Assembly (NCBI RefSeq): GCF_020991365.1
Contig: NZ_JAJLRA010000021.1
Location: forward strand, 42,764 to 106,763
DNA: 64,000 bases
Direction of reading: 5' to 3'
Origin: Streptacidiphilus sp. ASG 303
GTDB lineage: Bacteria > Actinomycetota > Actinomycetes > Streptomycetales > Streptomycetaceae
Shown here one piece after another: positions 46,273 to 55,641 of the stretch (position 1 is the first letter of the stretch; each line of letters begins with the position of its first letter). A model generated the notes under the pieces. It did no database searches and was not told where the DNA came from. It saw nothing but the letters and a program-made list of their open reading frames with translations. Made by a program: the position numbers and the translations under genes.

Positions 46273-46833
46273 TCAGGACGCGGGAGTGAAGTCGACGTCC
46301 TTCGTCTCGGCCGTGCCGGCCGTCCGGCCCGGTGCGGTCTGGTAGGTCCAGTAGAGGTTCGTGTGGGTGATCACCTGGTCCGGCGGGGGCGCGCCCCACG
46401 CGGTCTTGTCGCCCGTCGTGTGGGCGTCGCGGACGAGCAGCGCGTCGTAGCCGCGGGCGAACGCGCCGTGGAGCGTCGAGCGGATGCACGCGTCGGTCTC
46501 CGCGCCGACGACCACCAGCCGCCCGACGCCGAGCCGCGCCAGCGCCTCCTCCAGGCCGGTGTCCTCGAAGGAGTCGCCGTAGTGCTTGCCGACGACGGGT
46601 TCGGCGTCGCCCGGGACGAGCTCGGGGACGATCCGCCAGGCGTCGCTCCCCTCCGGCAGATCCTCGTCGGAGTGCTGCACCCAGACGACCGGCACCCCCT
46701 CCCGCCGGGCCCTGCCGACGAGGTCGGCGATGTTCGCCACGACCGTGTCACGTGCGTGCGCCTCCGCGACGACGTCGTTCTGCACGTCGACGACGAGGAG
46801 TGCGGTGTTCGGCCGGTTCTCCAGTGTGGTCAC
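46273..46833 (-). CDS. Isochorismatase-family cysteine hydrolase
   Basis: 186 residues. ALLVVDVQND carries the catalytic Asp17, VGKHYGDSF the Lys83, and GAETDACIRST the nucleophile Cys116, as in nicotinamidase/ureidoacrylate-type hydrolases. GTG at 46833 with AAGGAGA six bases before; a longer start at 46872 is possible but lacks support. Substrate cannot be told from sequence; many members cleave amides. Confidence 0.88.
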   Translation of the reverse strand: MTTLENRPNTALLVVDVQNDVVAEAHARDTVVANIADLVGRARREGVPVVWVQHSDEDLPEGSDAWRIVPELVPGDAEPVVGKHYGDSFEDTGLEEALARLGVGRLVVVGAETDACIRSTLHGAFARGYDALLVRDAHTTGDKTAWGAPPPDQVITHTNLYWTYQTAPGRTAGTAETKDVDFTPAS

Positions 46834-47033
46834 GGTCTCTCCTTGTTGCCCGCTCCCGAGTCCTGCGTCCACCGACGGTAGACCACGCCACTGACAGCCC
46901 GTCGGGAACGCCCTCCCGGAGACGCCCGTCCCGCACCGTACGGGCCCGTCGCGACCCGCCGGCCTGTACGGCCCCTCCGGCCGCGCTGCCGGCCTGCCGC
47001 TCCGTCACCGCTCCCCGGCGGGGCAGGGCACGG

Positions 47034-47246
47034 TCACCCGGCGCTGTCCTCGGCGAGGGTGTGGGCGACCAGGGCGTTGGCGTGGCCGTGGCCCAGGCCG
47101 TGCTCGGCCTTGAGCCAGGCGACCAGCTCCATGTGCCGGGTCAGCGGCGAGGAGCGGACGAGGTCCTTCCACTCCGCGACAGGGCGGCCGTACTTCTTCT
47201 CGATCGAGGGGAAGTAGCTCGCGGGGCCTTTGACAGGGGTGGTCAT
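47034..47246 (-). CDS. DUF4287 protein
   Basis: 70 residues. GPASYFPSIEKKYGRPVAEW, then HMELVAWLKAEHGLGHGHAN and ALVAHTLAEDSAG match the DUF4287 domain fully, so the gene is complete. The family is a small helical domain of unknown function, often alone or fused to DUF5655. ATG at 47246. Confidence 0.85.
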   Translation of the reverse strand: MTTPVKGPASYFPSIEKKYGRPVAEWKDLVRSSPLTRHMELVAWLKAEHGLGHGHANALVAHTLAEDSAG

Positions 47247-47603
47247 CGCGGTGGTGTCCCTTCTGCGGGCAGGCTCGAGCGGTCGACGGCACGGACCGGG
47301 TCGGACCGGCCCGGCTTCCGTACCCGTATCGAAGCACCGGGCACTGACAACGGCCGCCGAGCCGTGCCCTGGCCCGCCGTACCCGGGGAGGACGGGCGGG
47401 CGGCCCTGGAAGGCCCGTCCCGGGACCCGTCGGCCCGTCCCGCCCTGACCCGTCCCGCCGCGCCCGTCCCGCCACCGATCCGCCGTATCCGCCCCGCCGC
47501 AGACCCGTCGTACCCGCCGTACCGGCCGTACCGGCCCCGGCCTGTCGGTCCCGGCCGGTACGGTGCACTGCGTGCAGCAGCCGGCCCACGGGGAGGGGAC
47601 GCG
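47247..47603. other. Divergent intergenic region
   Basis: 357 bp between the DUF4287 and kinase-like genes. Holds CCCGTCCCGCC-type low-complexity sequence and two 9-bp units GCCGTACCG at 47516-47533. No promoter assigned. Confidence 0.45.
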
Positions 47604-48452
47604 ATGAGCCGCGCCACGTACACCGAACCGGCCGGCGCCGGGCCCGAGGTCCCGCTGCCCGGCGGCGACGTCACCGAGGGCGTCGTGCGCGTGGGCGCCA
47701 CGGTCCGGCGCCCGGTCGGCCCCAACGCCCCGCTCGTCCACGCGCTGCTCCGCCACCTGGAGCACGTCGGCTTCCCGGGGGCCCCGCGGTTCCTGGGGAT
47801 CGACGCGGCCGGGCGCGAGGTGCTGACGTTCGTCCCCGGCGAGGTCGCCGGCCGGCCGAAGCCCGCCTGGGTCGCCGACGAGACGCGGCTCGCCTCCGTC
47901 GGCCGCCTCCTGCGCGCCCACGACGACGCGGCCGCCGGCTTCGTCCTCCCCGACGGGGTCCGGCCCTCCCAGGGGTTCACCGCGCCGCCGGACATGCCGC
48001 CCGCGCCCCCGTACCCGGCCGACCTGGTCGGCCACATGGACGTCACACCGGACAACGTGGTCTTCCGCGGCGGCGAGGCCGTCGCGCTCATCGACTTCGA
48101 CCTGGCCCGGCCCGCCTCCCGGGTCGACGAGGTGCACAACGCGATGCTCCACTGGGCCCCGCTCGGCGACCCCGCCGACGCCGACCCGCCGCTGCAGGGC
48201 GTCGACGTCCCGCGGCGCTGCCGGATCCTCGCCGACGCCTACGGCATGTCGGACACGGACCGCTCCCGGCTCGTCGAGGTGGCCGTCCTGCGGGCCCGGC
48301 GCTCGTGGTTCTCGATGCGGCAGGCCGCCGAGGAGCTGGGCGGCGGCTGGGCGCGGATGTGGCAGGAGGGCGCCGGCGACCGGATCCGGCGGCGCGAGGC
48401 CTGGCTGGAGCGGAACGGCCCGGCGGTCGAGGCGGCGCTGACCGCCCCGTAG
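47604..48452 (+). CDS. Aminoglycoside-phosphotransferase-like kinase
   Basis: 282 residues of the APH/choline-kinase fold. VGHMDVTPDNVVFRGGEA is the catalytic loop (HxDxxxxN) and ALIDFDLARPA the metal-binding DFD. The N-terminal Lys region is replaced by VVRVGATVRRPVGPNAPLVH, typical for the actinobacterial subfamily. GGGGAGGGGACGCG precedes ATG 47604. Such proteins phosphorylate small molecules, sometimes antibiotics; no resistance role can be claimed from sequence. Confidence 0.85.
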   Translation: MSRATYTEPAGAGPEVPLPGGDVTEGVVRVGATVRRPVGPNAPLVHALLRHLEHVGFPGAPRFLGIDAAGREVLTFVPGEVAGRPKPAWVADETRLASVGRLLRAHDDAAAGFVLPDGVRPSQGFTAPPDMPPAPPYPADLVGHMDVTPDNVVFRGGEAVALIDFDLARPASRVDEVHNAMLHWAPLGDPADADPPLQGVDVPRRCRILADAYGMSDTDRSRLVEVAVLRARRSWFSMRQAAEELGGGWARMWQEGAGDRIRRREAWLERNGPAVEAALTAP

Positions 48453-48521
48453 CGGCCGGTCCGGCAGCTCCCGGCCGTGCCGCCGGTCCGGCGCGGCGGC
48501 CGCCGTCGCCCCTGGGAGCGG

Positions 48522-49271
48522 TCAGCCGGAAGCCGCCTCCGCGTCCCGGCGGAACAGCGCCGTCCACAGGAACGCCTCACCGAACAGCGCCGACTCGGGC
48601 GGCTCGTCACGCATCCGGCGCAGCTCGACCTCGGTCAGGTCCGAGAAGATCCGGCGCAGCGACTCCGGGGTGTAGGCGAGGCCGCCCTGCAACTGACGTA
48701 CGCGGTAGAGGTCCGCGTCGGAGAGTTCCGAGCCCATCGCGCCGGCGGCGAAGCAGGTGAGCGCGAGGTGGCCGCCGGGGGCCAGGACCCGGTCGAGGAG
48801 GGCCAGATAGCTGATCCGGCGGTGCGGGGGCAGGTGGTGAAGGCATCCTGAGTCGACCACCAGGTCGTACGGGCCGGTCAGCTCCGTGTCCGCGAGCCGG
48901 AACGCGTCACCGCAGACGAAGCGGACATCGGCCCCGGCCTCGTGCGCCCGGTCCTCGGCCCAGGCGAGGGCGGCCGGGGCGAGGTCGACCGCGTCCACCT
49001 CGAACCCCCGGGACGCGAGGAAGAGGGCGTTCCGTCCCGGTCCGCAACCGAGATCCAGGGCCCGGCCCGGGGCGATCAGACCCCGGTCGAGGTAGGCGGC
49101 CAGGCTCTCGTCGGGCTTCGCCGCGAAGAACGGGACCGGCCTCGACCGGTCCGCGTAGAAGCGGTCCCAGAAGTCCGCGCCGTCGCCGGTGGTCCACCGG
49201 CCGCCCTGACGGGTGAACAGCCCGTCCAGGAGTGCCAGGACATCCTCGACGGTGCGTACGGTCCGGTCCAT
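48522..49271 (-). CDS. Class I SAM-dependent methyltransferase
   Basis: 249 residues. The SAM motif I is ALDLGCGPGRNALFLASRG, motif II around DAVDLAPAALAWAED, then DLVVDSGCLHHLPPHRRISY and GGHLALTCFA. It resembles small-molecule or tellurite/thiopurine-type methyltransferases. ATG at 49271 with GGAAGGGGGG; longer upstream starts lie in unlikely sequence. A TATGCT -10 element within an 8-bp inverted repeat lies just upstream, implying tight regulation. Confidence 0.85.
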   Translation of the reverse strand: MDRTVRTVEDVLALLDGLFTRQGGRWTTGDGADFWDRFYADRSRPVPFFAAKPDESLAAYLDRGLIAPGRALDLGCGPGRNALFLASRGFEVDAVDLAPAALAWAEDRAHEAGADVRFVCGDAFRLADTELTGPYDLVVDSGCLHHLPPHRRISYLALLDRVLAPGGHLALTCFAAGAMGSELSDADLYRVRQLQGGLAYTPESLRRIFSDLTEVELRRMRDEPPESALFGEAFLWTALFRRDAEAASG

Positions 49272-49775
49272 CCGGCCCCCCTTCCGACAGGCTGTGAGCA
49301 TAGTGTCGGAATCGACGAAGGACCAGGTCAGGGCATGTATGCAGAACCCCTGGAGGCGTCGCCGGGCGCCTCGGAGGGGAGCGGGCGGGGCCCCTGCCCC
49401 GCCCCGGCCCCCCGGGGCCCTCCCGCCCCCGCGAGAGGCCGGGAAAGGGGTTTCCACGGCCGCGCCCGGAGGACTTTCTCAAGGAGTTTCCCGCCTGCTC
49501 CGCGGACGCCGTGGCCGGCCGCCGAGCCGGGACCGGCCCGGCCTTCACAGCCCCGCCCCCGGCGGCCGTTCCGTCGCCACCCGGACCCGGGAACGCGACC
49601 CGCAGCGTCCCCCGACCCGGTGAACGCCTCCGGTCACCGCACCGGCATGCGCACATGACGGAACGATCCCGGGGCGGCGAGGGCGCTGAGCCGGGCGGAC
49701 GGCCCGCCAGGCGACGGACCGTCACGGATGGACGACCCGGGATGCGGCCCCGGCAGGCGCCGCAATCATGAAGTC
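49272..49775. other. Divergent intergenic region
   Basis: 504 bp. The left end holds the methyltransferase promoter/operator; the remainder is GC-rich with no gene I can support. Confidence 0.5.
49282..49311 (-). promoter_or_regulatory. Operator and -10 of the methyltransferase gene
   Basis: Perfect 8-bp inverted repeat TTCCGACA (49282-49289) / TGTCGGAA (49304-49311) brackets a consensus-like -10, TATGCT (minus strand, 49302-49297). A repressor on this dyad would block transcription. Confidence 0.55.
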
Positions 49776-50585
49776 ATGAGGAAGCGACACCGCCCTGTCC
49801 GGACCGCCGGAATGCTGCTCTGCCCGCTGCTGGCGCTGGCGGTCTGTGCGCAGGGCACCGCCTCCGCGCGGCCGCAGGCGCCCGGCCTGCCGATGGCGGG
49901 CCGGCACGCGGCGTTCGGCGACGAGTTCGACGGGCTCAGCCTCGGCGAGGGCGCACGGTGGGGCTGGCAGTCCGGCGCGTACGCGGACTGCGACAGCAAC
50001 AAGAAGAACCACAAGCTCGACCTCCTCTCGCCCGACGCGGTCTCCGTCGACGGCGGCGTCCTGGACATCACCGCCCGCAAGCGGGACGACGGCCTGTGGG
50101 AGACGGGGCTGCTCACCACCGGCGACTCCTGCGGCAGCGGCGGCAACGGCTTCACCGAGCGCACCGGCGACCTGGTCGTCGCCCACGTGAGGCTGCCCGG
50201 TCCCGAGGGCGGCTGGCCCGCGGTGTGGTCGTGGCGGGACGGGAAGAACGAGCTCGACCTCTTCGAGTGGCACGCGGCGCACCCGGACCGGCTGGAGTTC
50301 ATCAACCACGTCGCGAACACCGGCCACTACTGGAAGGACCGCCTGGTGCGGCCCAACGCCTGGCTCTGGCTCGGCGTTCACCTGGGCGCGAGGAGCGTGA
50401 CCTGGTACGCGGGGGCCTCGCGGGCCGGGATGCGGGCGGTGTGGTCCGACCGCAGGGGCGTCGGCCGCGGCTTCCGGGCCCACCCGGTGATCAACCTCTC
50501 CGTGGACGACGGCCGGTACCTGCCCCGCCCGGACCCCGACGCGGTGCTCCGCTTCCGGGTGGGCTTCTTCGGCGTCTACCGCTGA
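49776..50585 (+). CDS. Secreted GH16-like glycoside hydrolase
   Basis: 269 residues. A signal peptide (RKRHRPVRTAGMLLCPLLAL, cleavage near ASA, about residue 31) precedes a beta-sandwich domain: FGDEFDGLSL near the start, and the catalytic-type motif ELDLFEWH (ExDxxE) after GGWPAVWSWRDGKN. This fits GH16 (laminarinase/lichenase-type beta-glucanases). Length is near the family norm. ATG at 49776 has a poor ribosome site; an upstream ATG (49728) would extend the basic N-terminus. Substrate likely a beta-glucan. Confidence 0.8.
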   Translation: MRKRHRPVRTAGMLLCPLLALAVCAQGTASARPQAPGLPMAGRHAAFGDEFDGLSLGEGARWGWQSGAYADCDSNKKNHKLDLLSPDAVSVDGGVLDITARKRDDGLWETGLLTTGDSCGSGGNGFTERTGDLVVAHVRLPGPEGGWPAVWSWRDGKNELDLFEWHAAHPDRLEFINHVANTGHYWKDRLVRPNAWLWLGVHLGARSVTWYAGASRAGMRAVWSDRRGVGRGFRAHPVINLSVDDGRYLPRPDPDAVLRFRVGFFGVYR

Positions 50586-50632
50586 GCCCACCGCAGCCGG
50601 CTGCCCGGCCGCCCCGGTCCGGCGGTCCCGGT

Positions 50633-50660
50633 CCGGCCCTCCGCAGCCGGCCCTCCGCGG
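50633..50660. repeat. 14-bp tandem repeat
   Basis: CCGGCCCTCCGCAG followed directly by CCGGCCCTCCGCGG in the leader region of glnE. Confidence 0.6.
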
Positions 50661-50828
50661 CCGGCCGGACCCGGGCGGCCGGGCCCCCGCGCCCGCCGTC
50701 CCCGGCCCCTCCGGGACCGCGGCGCCGGGTCCGGTCCGCGGACGGACGCGCGCCCGACCGGCGCAAAGGGCCCCGCAAGCCCTACGCTCGGACCCGTGGA
50801 CGGTGGTGGAACGGAGGGGCGAACACCC

Positions 50829-53800
50829 GTGGAGAACCCGGCAGCACCGCGTGACAGCCGCATCAGCCGACCCGAGGTGCGCCTCGCGCGCCGGGGCTTC
50901 ACCGACCCGGCGGCCGCCCTGCGGCTGCTCTGCGAGCCCGCCCTGAACGGACTGGCCGGCGACAGCGTCCTGCTGGACGCCCTGGCCGCCACCGCCGACC
51001 CGGACCTGGCGCTGCTGGGCCTGTCCCGCACCGCCGAGGCCCTCGGACCCGGGGAGCGCCGCCGCCTGCTGGACACCCTCACCACCAGCAAGCCGCTGCG
51101 CGACCGGCTGCTGGGCGTCCTCGGCTCGTCCGCCGCCTTCGGCGACCACCTGGCCCGGCACCCGGGGGACTGGCACGCCCTGGTCACCTTCGAGGTGCGC
51201 GACATGCACCCCGGCCCCGACGACTTCCTCGCCGCGCTGCGCGAGGGCGTCGCGCGCCGCGGCCCCGCCGACGCCGCCGACGCGCTCCGCCTCGCCTACC
51301 GCCGCTGCCTGCTCACCATCGCCGCCCGCGACGTCACCGGCTCCGCCGACCTGGTGCAGACCTCGGCGGAGCTCGCCGACCTGGCCGGCGCCACGCTCCG
51401 CACCGCCCTGGAGATCGCCGCCGAGGAGGACCCGGAGGCGGACCGGGCCTGCCGGCTGGCCGTGATCGGCATGGGCAAGTGCGGCGGCCGCGAGCTCAAC
51501 TACGTCTCCGACGTCGACGTGATCTTCGTGGCCGAGCCCGCGGGGGAGGCCGACGAGCACCAGGCGGTGAAGGCCGCCACCCGCCTGGCCTCCCGCATGG
51601 TCCGGCTCTGCGCCGACACCACCCGCGAGGGCGCCATCTGGCCCGTCGACGCCAACCTGCGCCCCGAGGGCCGCAACGGCCCGCTGGTCCGCACCCTCGC
51701 CAGCCACCTCGCGTACTACCAGCGGTGGGCCAAGACCTGGGAGTTCCAGGCCCTGCTCAAGGCCCGCCCGGTCGCGGGCGACCCCGACCTGGGCCGGGAG
51801 TACCTCGACGCCGTCACCCCCCTGGTCTGGAAGGCCGCCGACCGGGAGAACTTCGTCGCGGACGTGCAGCAGATGCGCCGCCGCGTCGTCGACTCCATCC
51901 CCAGCGGCGAGGTCGACCGGGAGCTGAAGCTCGGCCCCGGCGGCCTGCGCGACGTGGAGTTCTGCGTGCAGCTGCTCCAGCTGGTCCACGGCCGCACCGA
52001 CGCCTCCCTGCGCAGCGGCAACACCCTGCGGGCCCTGGCCGACCTCTCCGCGGGCGGGTACGTCGGCCGCGCCGACGCGGCGGCCCTCGACGACGCGTAC
52101 CGGTTCCTGCGCACCCTGGAGCACCGCATCCAGCTGCACCGGCTGCGCCGCACCCACCTGCTGCCCCGCGCCGAGGAGGACCTGCGCCGCCTCGGCCGGT
52201 CGCTGGCGCAGCACTACGGGTGGAGCAGCCCCGCCGACCCGGTGAAGGAGCTGGACCGGGCGTGGCGGCGGCACGCCATGGAGGTCCGCCGCCTGCACGA
52301 GAAGCTCTTCTACCGGCCGCTCCTGGACGCCGTCGCCCGCCTCGCCCCCGGCGAGGCCGGCCTCAGCCCGCAGGCCGCCCGGGCCCGGCTGGAGGCGCTC
52401 GGCTACAGCGACCCCGCCGCGGCGCTGCGCCACCTGACCGCGCTGGCCTCCGGCGTCAGCCGCAAGGCCGCCATCCAGCGGACCCTGCTGCCGGTGCTGC
52501 TCGGCTGGTTCGCCGACTCCGCCGACCCGGACGCGGGCCTGCTGAACTTCCGCCGGGTCTCCGACGCCCTGGGCGCCACCCCCTGGTACCTGCGGCTGCT
52601 GCGCGACGAGGGGGCCACCGCCGAGCACCTCGCCCGGGTCCTCTCCGCCGGGCGCCTGGCCCCGGACCTGCTGCTGCGCGCCCCCGAGGCGGTCGCCATG
52701 CTGGGGGACCCCGAGGGGCTGGCGCCGCGCGGCCGCAAGGCCCTGCAGCAGGAGGTGGCGGCCGCCGTCGGCCGTGCCGCCACCGCCGCCGACGGGGTCG
52801 CCGCGGCCCGGTCGGTGCGCCGCCGCGAGCTGTTCCGCACCGCCGCCGCCGACGTGCTGGGCCGGCTCGGCGACGACCCCGGCGCGGTCGTGGACGCGGC
52901 CGGGCAGGCCCTCACCGACCTCAACGCGGCGACCCTCTCCGGCGCCCTGCAGGCCGCCGCGGCGGGCTGGGAGGCGGCGTCCGGCGCGCCGCTGCCCACC
53001 CGGATCGCGGTCGTCGCCATGGGCCGCTTCGGCGGCCACGAGCTGGGCTACGGCTCCGACGCCGACGTCCTCTTCGTCCACGACCCGCTGCCCGGCGCCG
53101 ACGAGGCGGCCGCCTCCCGCGCCGCCCAGGCCGTCTGCAACGAGCTGCGGACCCTGCTCGCCGCCCCCTCCACCGAGCCGCCGCTGCTGGTCGACGCGGA
53201 CCTGCGGCCCGAGGGCCGGCAGGGGCCGCTGGTCCGCACCCTCGCCTCCTACGCCGCGTACTACCGCCGCTGGTCCCACGCCTGGGAGAGCCAGGCCCTG
53301 CTGCGGGCCGAACCTGTCGCGGGCGACACCGGGCTGGGGGAGCGGTTCCGGGAGCTGGTCGACCCGCTGCGCTACCCGGCCGAGGGGGTGGGGGAGGCCG
53401 ACCTGCGGGAGATCCGCCGGATCAAGGCGCGGGTGGAGTCCGAGCGGCTGCCGCGCGGAGCCGACCCCACCACCCACACCAAGATCGGCCGGGGCGGCCT
53501 CGCCGACGTCGAGTGGACGGTGCAGCTCCTCCAGCTGCGGCACGGCCACCGGCTCCCCGCCCTGCGCACCACCCGGACCAGGGCCGCCCTGGCCGCCGCC
53601 CGCGACGCCGGGCTGGTGGACGCCGCGGACGCCGCGGTGCTGGACGCCGCCTGGGTGCTGGCGACCCGGGTGCGCAACGCGGTGATGCTGGTGCGGGGGC
53701 GCCCCGGCGACAGCTTCCCGGCCGACGCGCGCGAGCTGGCCGGCGTGGCCCGGTACCTGGGCTACGGCGGCGGGCACGCCGGGGAGATGGTGGACGACTA

Positions 53801-53855
53801 CCGGCGCACGACGCGGCGGGCCCGCGCGGTGGTGGAGCGGGTCTTCTACGGCTGA
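50829..53855 (+). CDS. glnE: Glutamine synthetase adenylyltransferase
   Basis: 1008 residues. Adds and removes AMP on glutamine synthetase I, turning its activity down when nitrogen is plentiful. Two nucleotidyltransferase domains each have the GxxxxGGxEL..SDxD motif: GMGKCGGRELNYVSDVDVIF near residue 214 and AMGRFGGHELGYGSDADVLF near 731, each followed by a helical regulatory domain (KLGPGGLRDVEFCVQLLQLV; KIGRGGLADVEWTVQLLQLR). I chose the GTG at 50829 (GGAGGGG upstream); a GTG at 50796 adds 11 residues. Its classical target GlnA (GSI) is not in the window. Confidence 0.95.
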   Translation: MENPAAPRDSRISRPEVRLARRGFTDPAAALRLLCEPALNGLAGDSVLLDALAATADPDLALLGLSRTAEALGPGERRRLLDTLTTSKPLRDRLLGVLGSSAAFGDHLARHPGDWHALVTFEVRDMHPGPDDFLAALREGVARRGPADAADALRLAYRRCLLTIAARDVTGSADLVQTSAELADLAGATLRTALEIAAEEDPEADRACRLAVIGMGKCGGRELNYVSDVDVIFVAEPAGEADEHQAVKAATRLASRMVRLCADTTREGAIWPVDANLRPEGRNGPLVRTLASHLAYYQRWAKTWEFQALLKARPVAGDPDLGREYLDAVTPLVWKAADRENFVADVQQMRRRVVDSIPSGEVDRELKLGPGGLRDVEFCVQLLQLVHGRTDASLRSGNTLRALADLSAGGYVGRADAAALDDAYRFLRTLEHRIQLHRLRRTHLLPRAEEDLRRLGRSLAQHYGWSSPADPVKELDRAWRRHAMEVRRLHEKLFYRPLLDAVARLAPGEAGLSPQAARARLEALGYSDPAAALRHLTALASGVSRKAAIQRTLLPVLLGWFADSADPDAGLLNFRRVSDALGATPWYLRLLRDEGATAEHLARVLSAGRLAPDLLLRAPEAVAMLGDPEGLAPRGRKALQQEVAAAVGRAATAADGVAAARSVRRRELFRTAAADVLGRLGDDPGAVVDAAGQALTDLNAATLSGALQAAAAGWEAASGAPLPTRIAVVAMGRFGGHELGYGSDADVLFVHDPLPGADEAAASRAAQAVCNELRTLLAAPSTEPPLLVDADLRPEGRQGPLVRTLASYAAYYRRWSHAWESQALLRAEPVAGDTGLGERFRELVDPLRYPAEGVGEADLREIRRIKARVESERLPRGADPTTHTKIGRGGLADVEWTVQLLQLRHGHRLPALRTTRTRAALAAARDAGLVDAADAAVLDAAWVLATRVRNAVMLVRGRPGDSFPADARELAGVARYLGYGGGHAGEMVDDYRRTTRRARAVVERVFYG

Positions 53856-53878
53856 GCCGGGGCCGAGCCCGGTGGACG

Positions 53879-53920
53879 GGCCGGGCCCGCCCCCGCGGTG
53901 CACGCGGGCGGGCCGGCCCG
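53879..53920. terminator. Imperfect hairpin after glnE
   Basis: GGCCGGGCCCGCCC-type arm pairs, with bulges, to the GCGGGCGGGCCGGCC arm across GGTGCA. Between convergent glnE and PAP2 genes. Confidence 0.45.
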
Positions 53921-53970
53921 CCCCGGCGGCTGCCGGCGGCAGTCCGCGGCCGGTGACGGCCGGGCGGGGG

Positions 53971-54957
53971 TCAGCGGCTGGCGGCGGGCACCTTCGGCTG
54001 CTCCGCGTCCTCGCCCGCCGGGCGGGGCAGCACGGCGCCCGCGCCGTGCCGGTGGTGCGGCAGCTGCGGCAGCCGGAACGCCCAGCGGTGGTACAGCAGC
54101 CGGGAGGCCGTGAACCCGACGCCCAGGCAGGCGGCGCCGCCGACCGCGTCCATGAAGAAGTGGTTGGCGGTCGCCACGATGACCGTCAGGGTGGCCAGCG
54201 GGTAGAGCAGCCCGAGCACCCGCAGCCAGCGGTGCCGGGTGAGGAAGGCGATCGTCAGCCCGCACCACAGCGACCAGCCGATGTGCATCGACGGCATCGC
54301 CGCGTACTGGTTGGAGACGTGCGCCATGTCGCCGGAGGCCATCGAGCCCCACGTGTGGTGCACCGCCACCGTGTCCACGAAGCCGCCGCCCGTCATCAGC
54401 CGGGGCGGCGCCAGCGGGAAGAAGTAGAACCCCACCAGGGCGATGCCGGTGGTGGTGAACAGGGCGGTGCGCACCGCCGCGTACCGGCCGGGGTGCAGCC
54501 GGAAGACCCAGACCAGCACCGCGATGGTCACGATGAAGTGCAGCGTCGCGTAGTAGTAGTTCATGCCGGTGACCAGCCAGGTCACCGAGTCGACCGCGTG
54601 GTTGAAGCCCCGTTCGACCGCCACGCCGAGGTGGTGCTCCAGGCCCCAGATCCGGGAGGCGTTGCGCTGGGCGGTGCGCGCCTGCTCGGGGACGGCGTTG
54701 CGGACCAGCGAGTACACCCAGTAGCTGACGCCGATCAGCAGCAGCTCGAACCAGAGCCGGGGCCGGCCCGGGAACCGCCGCTGGTGGCCGACGCGCTCCC
54801 GGAGGGTGCGCGCCGCCGCGGTGCGGCCGGCTCCGTCACGGCCGGCCCCTCCGCGACGGTCCCCTCCAGGGGTGTCCGGGCCGGCGACGGAGCCGTCCGG
54901 ACGCACCGCTCCGGTGCGCTGTGCGCCCGCTGCGTGGATCTCGGTCGGCTCCCCCAT
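53971..54957 (-). CDS. PAP2-superfamily membrane phosphatase/inositolphosphotransferase-like
   Basis: 328 residues with about six membrane helices. The PAP2 catalytic parts are AAMPSMHIGWSLWCG (PSMH) and VATANHFFMDAVGG (HxxxD), with FYFFPLAPPRLMTGGGF before them, as in the PAP2_3 (Aur1/Ipt1-like) group. These act on lipid phosphates or transfer phosphoinositol. ATG at 54957 is taken; a GTG at 55020 after GAGGGGG is equally possible and would add 21 residues. Sits between glnE and the pullulanase gene with no functional tie. Confidence 0.85.
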   Translation of the reverse strand: MGEPTEIHAAGAQRTGAVRPDGSVAGPDTPGGDRRGGAGRDGAGRTAAARTLRERVGHQRRFPGRPRLWFELLLIGVSYWVYSLVRNAVPEQARTAQRNASRIWGLEHHLGVAVERGFNHAVDSVTWLVTGMNYYYATLHFIVTIAVLVWVFRLHPGRYAAVRTALFTTTGIALVGFYFFPLAPPRLMTGGGFVDTVAVHHTWGSMASGDMAHVSNQYAAMPSMHIGWSLWCGLTIAFLTRHRWLRVLGLLYPLATLTVIVATANHFFMDAVGGAACLGVGFTASRLLYHRWAFRLPQLPHHRHGAGAVLPRPAGEDAEQPKVPAASR

Positions 54958-55267
54958 GGGGGAGTAGTCTGCCAGACGGCGCACCGCCGTCCGATCATCC
55001 TCCGGTCGGGGATTCTTCACCCGGTGTCCCCCTCTGGGGCCAGGGAGCGCCGCCGCCGCAGGTAGGGGGTAAGGGGTGGAAGCCATGGGCACCATTGTCA
55101 CCCGCGGGCCGCGCCCTCTCATCCGGGGGGCGGCCCTGTCGGCGGCCGGGGTCCCGTCGTGCCTGGTGAGGGGCCTTCCCGGCGGGTGCGGCCGGGGCGT
55201 GGGGGCCCGCGGCGCCGCAGCGGACGCGGGCGCACCTGACCTGAGAGCACCTGAGCGGGGAGTGCCG

Positions 55268-55312
55268 GACCCGGGCACCCCTGACCCGGGCACCCCTGAC
55301 CCGGGCGCATCG
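55268..55312. repeat. 15-bp tandem repeat, three units
   Basis: GACCCGGGCACCCCT at 55268-55282 and 55283-55297, and a diverged third unit GACCCGGGCGCATCG at 55298-55312. Confidence 0.75.
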
Positions 55313-55555
55313 GCGCCGGGCGCACCGGGCCGGAACGAGCGACGCCCGCCGGAAGCCTCGGGGGCATCCGACGGGCGGCCATCTCTCCGCGCGGCCCCCG
55401 ACCCTCACCGGGGACCCGCGTGGTGCACCCGTCCGCCTGCCGCGAGGCCGCTCGGGTCAGAGCGGGGTCAGGGCGCCCGGAGGCCCTGCGGCGGTGCGAT
55501 GTCGCGGAGGGTGCTGTGACGACCTTGCCCCTCCCGCGCGGGGGAGTCAAGACTT

Positions 55556-55607
55556 TGTTTGCAACACTTTCTGCATCTTGCTGAAACATATTGCAAGCCA
55601 CTACGGT
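55556..55607 (+). promoter_or_regulatory. Pullulanase promoter with TGCAA-type operator repeats
   Basis: TTGCTG (55578-55583), 18 bp, TACGGT (55602-55607) is a fair sigma-70-type promoter. Around it are repeats TTTGCAACA, CTGCATCTTGC and TTGCAAG. Similar motifs lie at the alpha-amylase promoter at 63520. In Streptomyces, starch enzymes are controlled by the LacI-type regulator MalR (Reg1). Confidence 0.55.
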
Positions 55608-55641
55608 CCTCCCACCGATCCGCCTCAGAGGGAGTCCACCC

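Larger units (their letters stand above)
54958..55641. other. Divergent intergenic region PAP2 / pullulanase
   Basis: 684 bp. Contains a 15-bp tandem repeat and, at its right end, the AT-richer pullulanase promoter with TGCAA repeats. The left 63 bp may code for the N-terminus of the PAP2 protein. No other gene. Confidence 0.55.
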
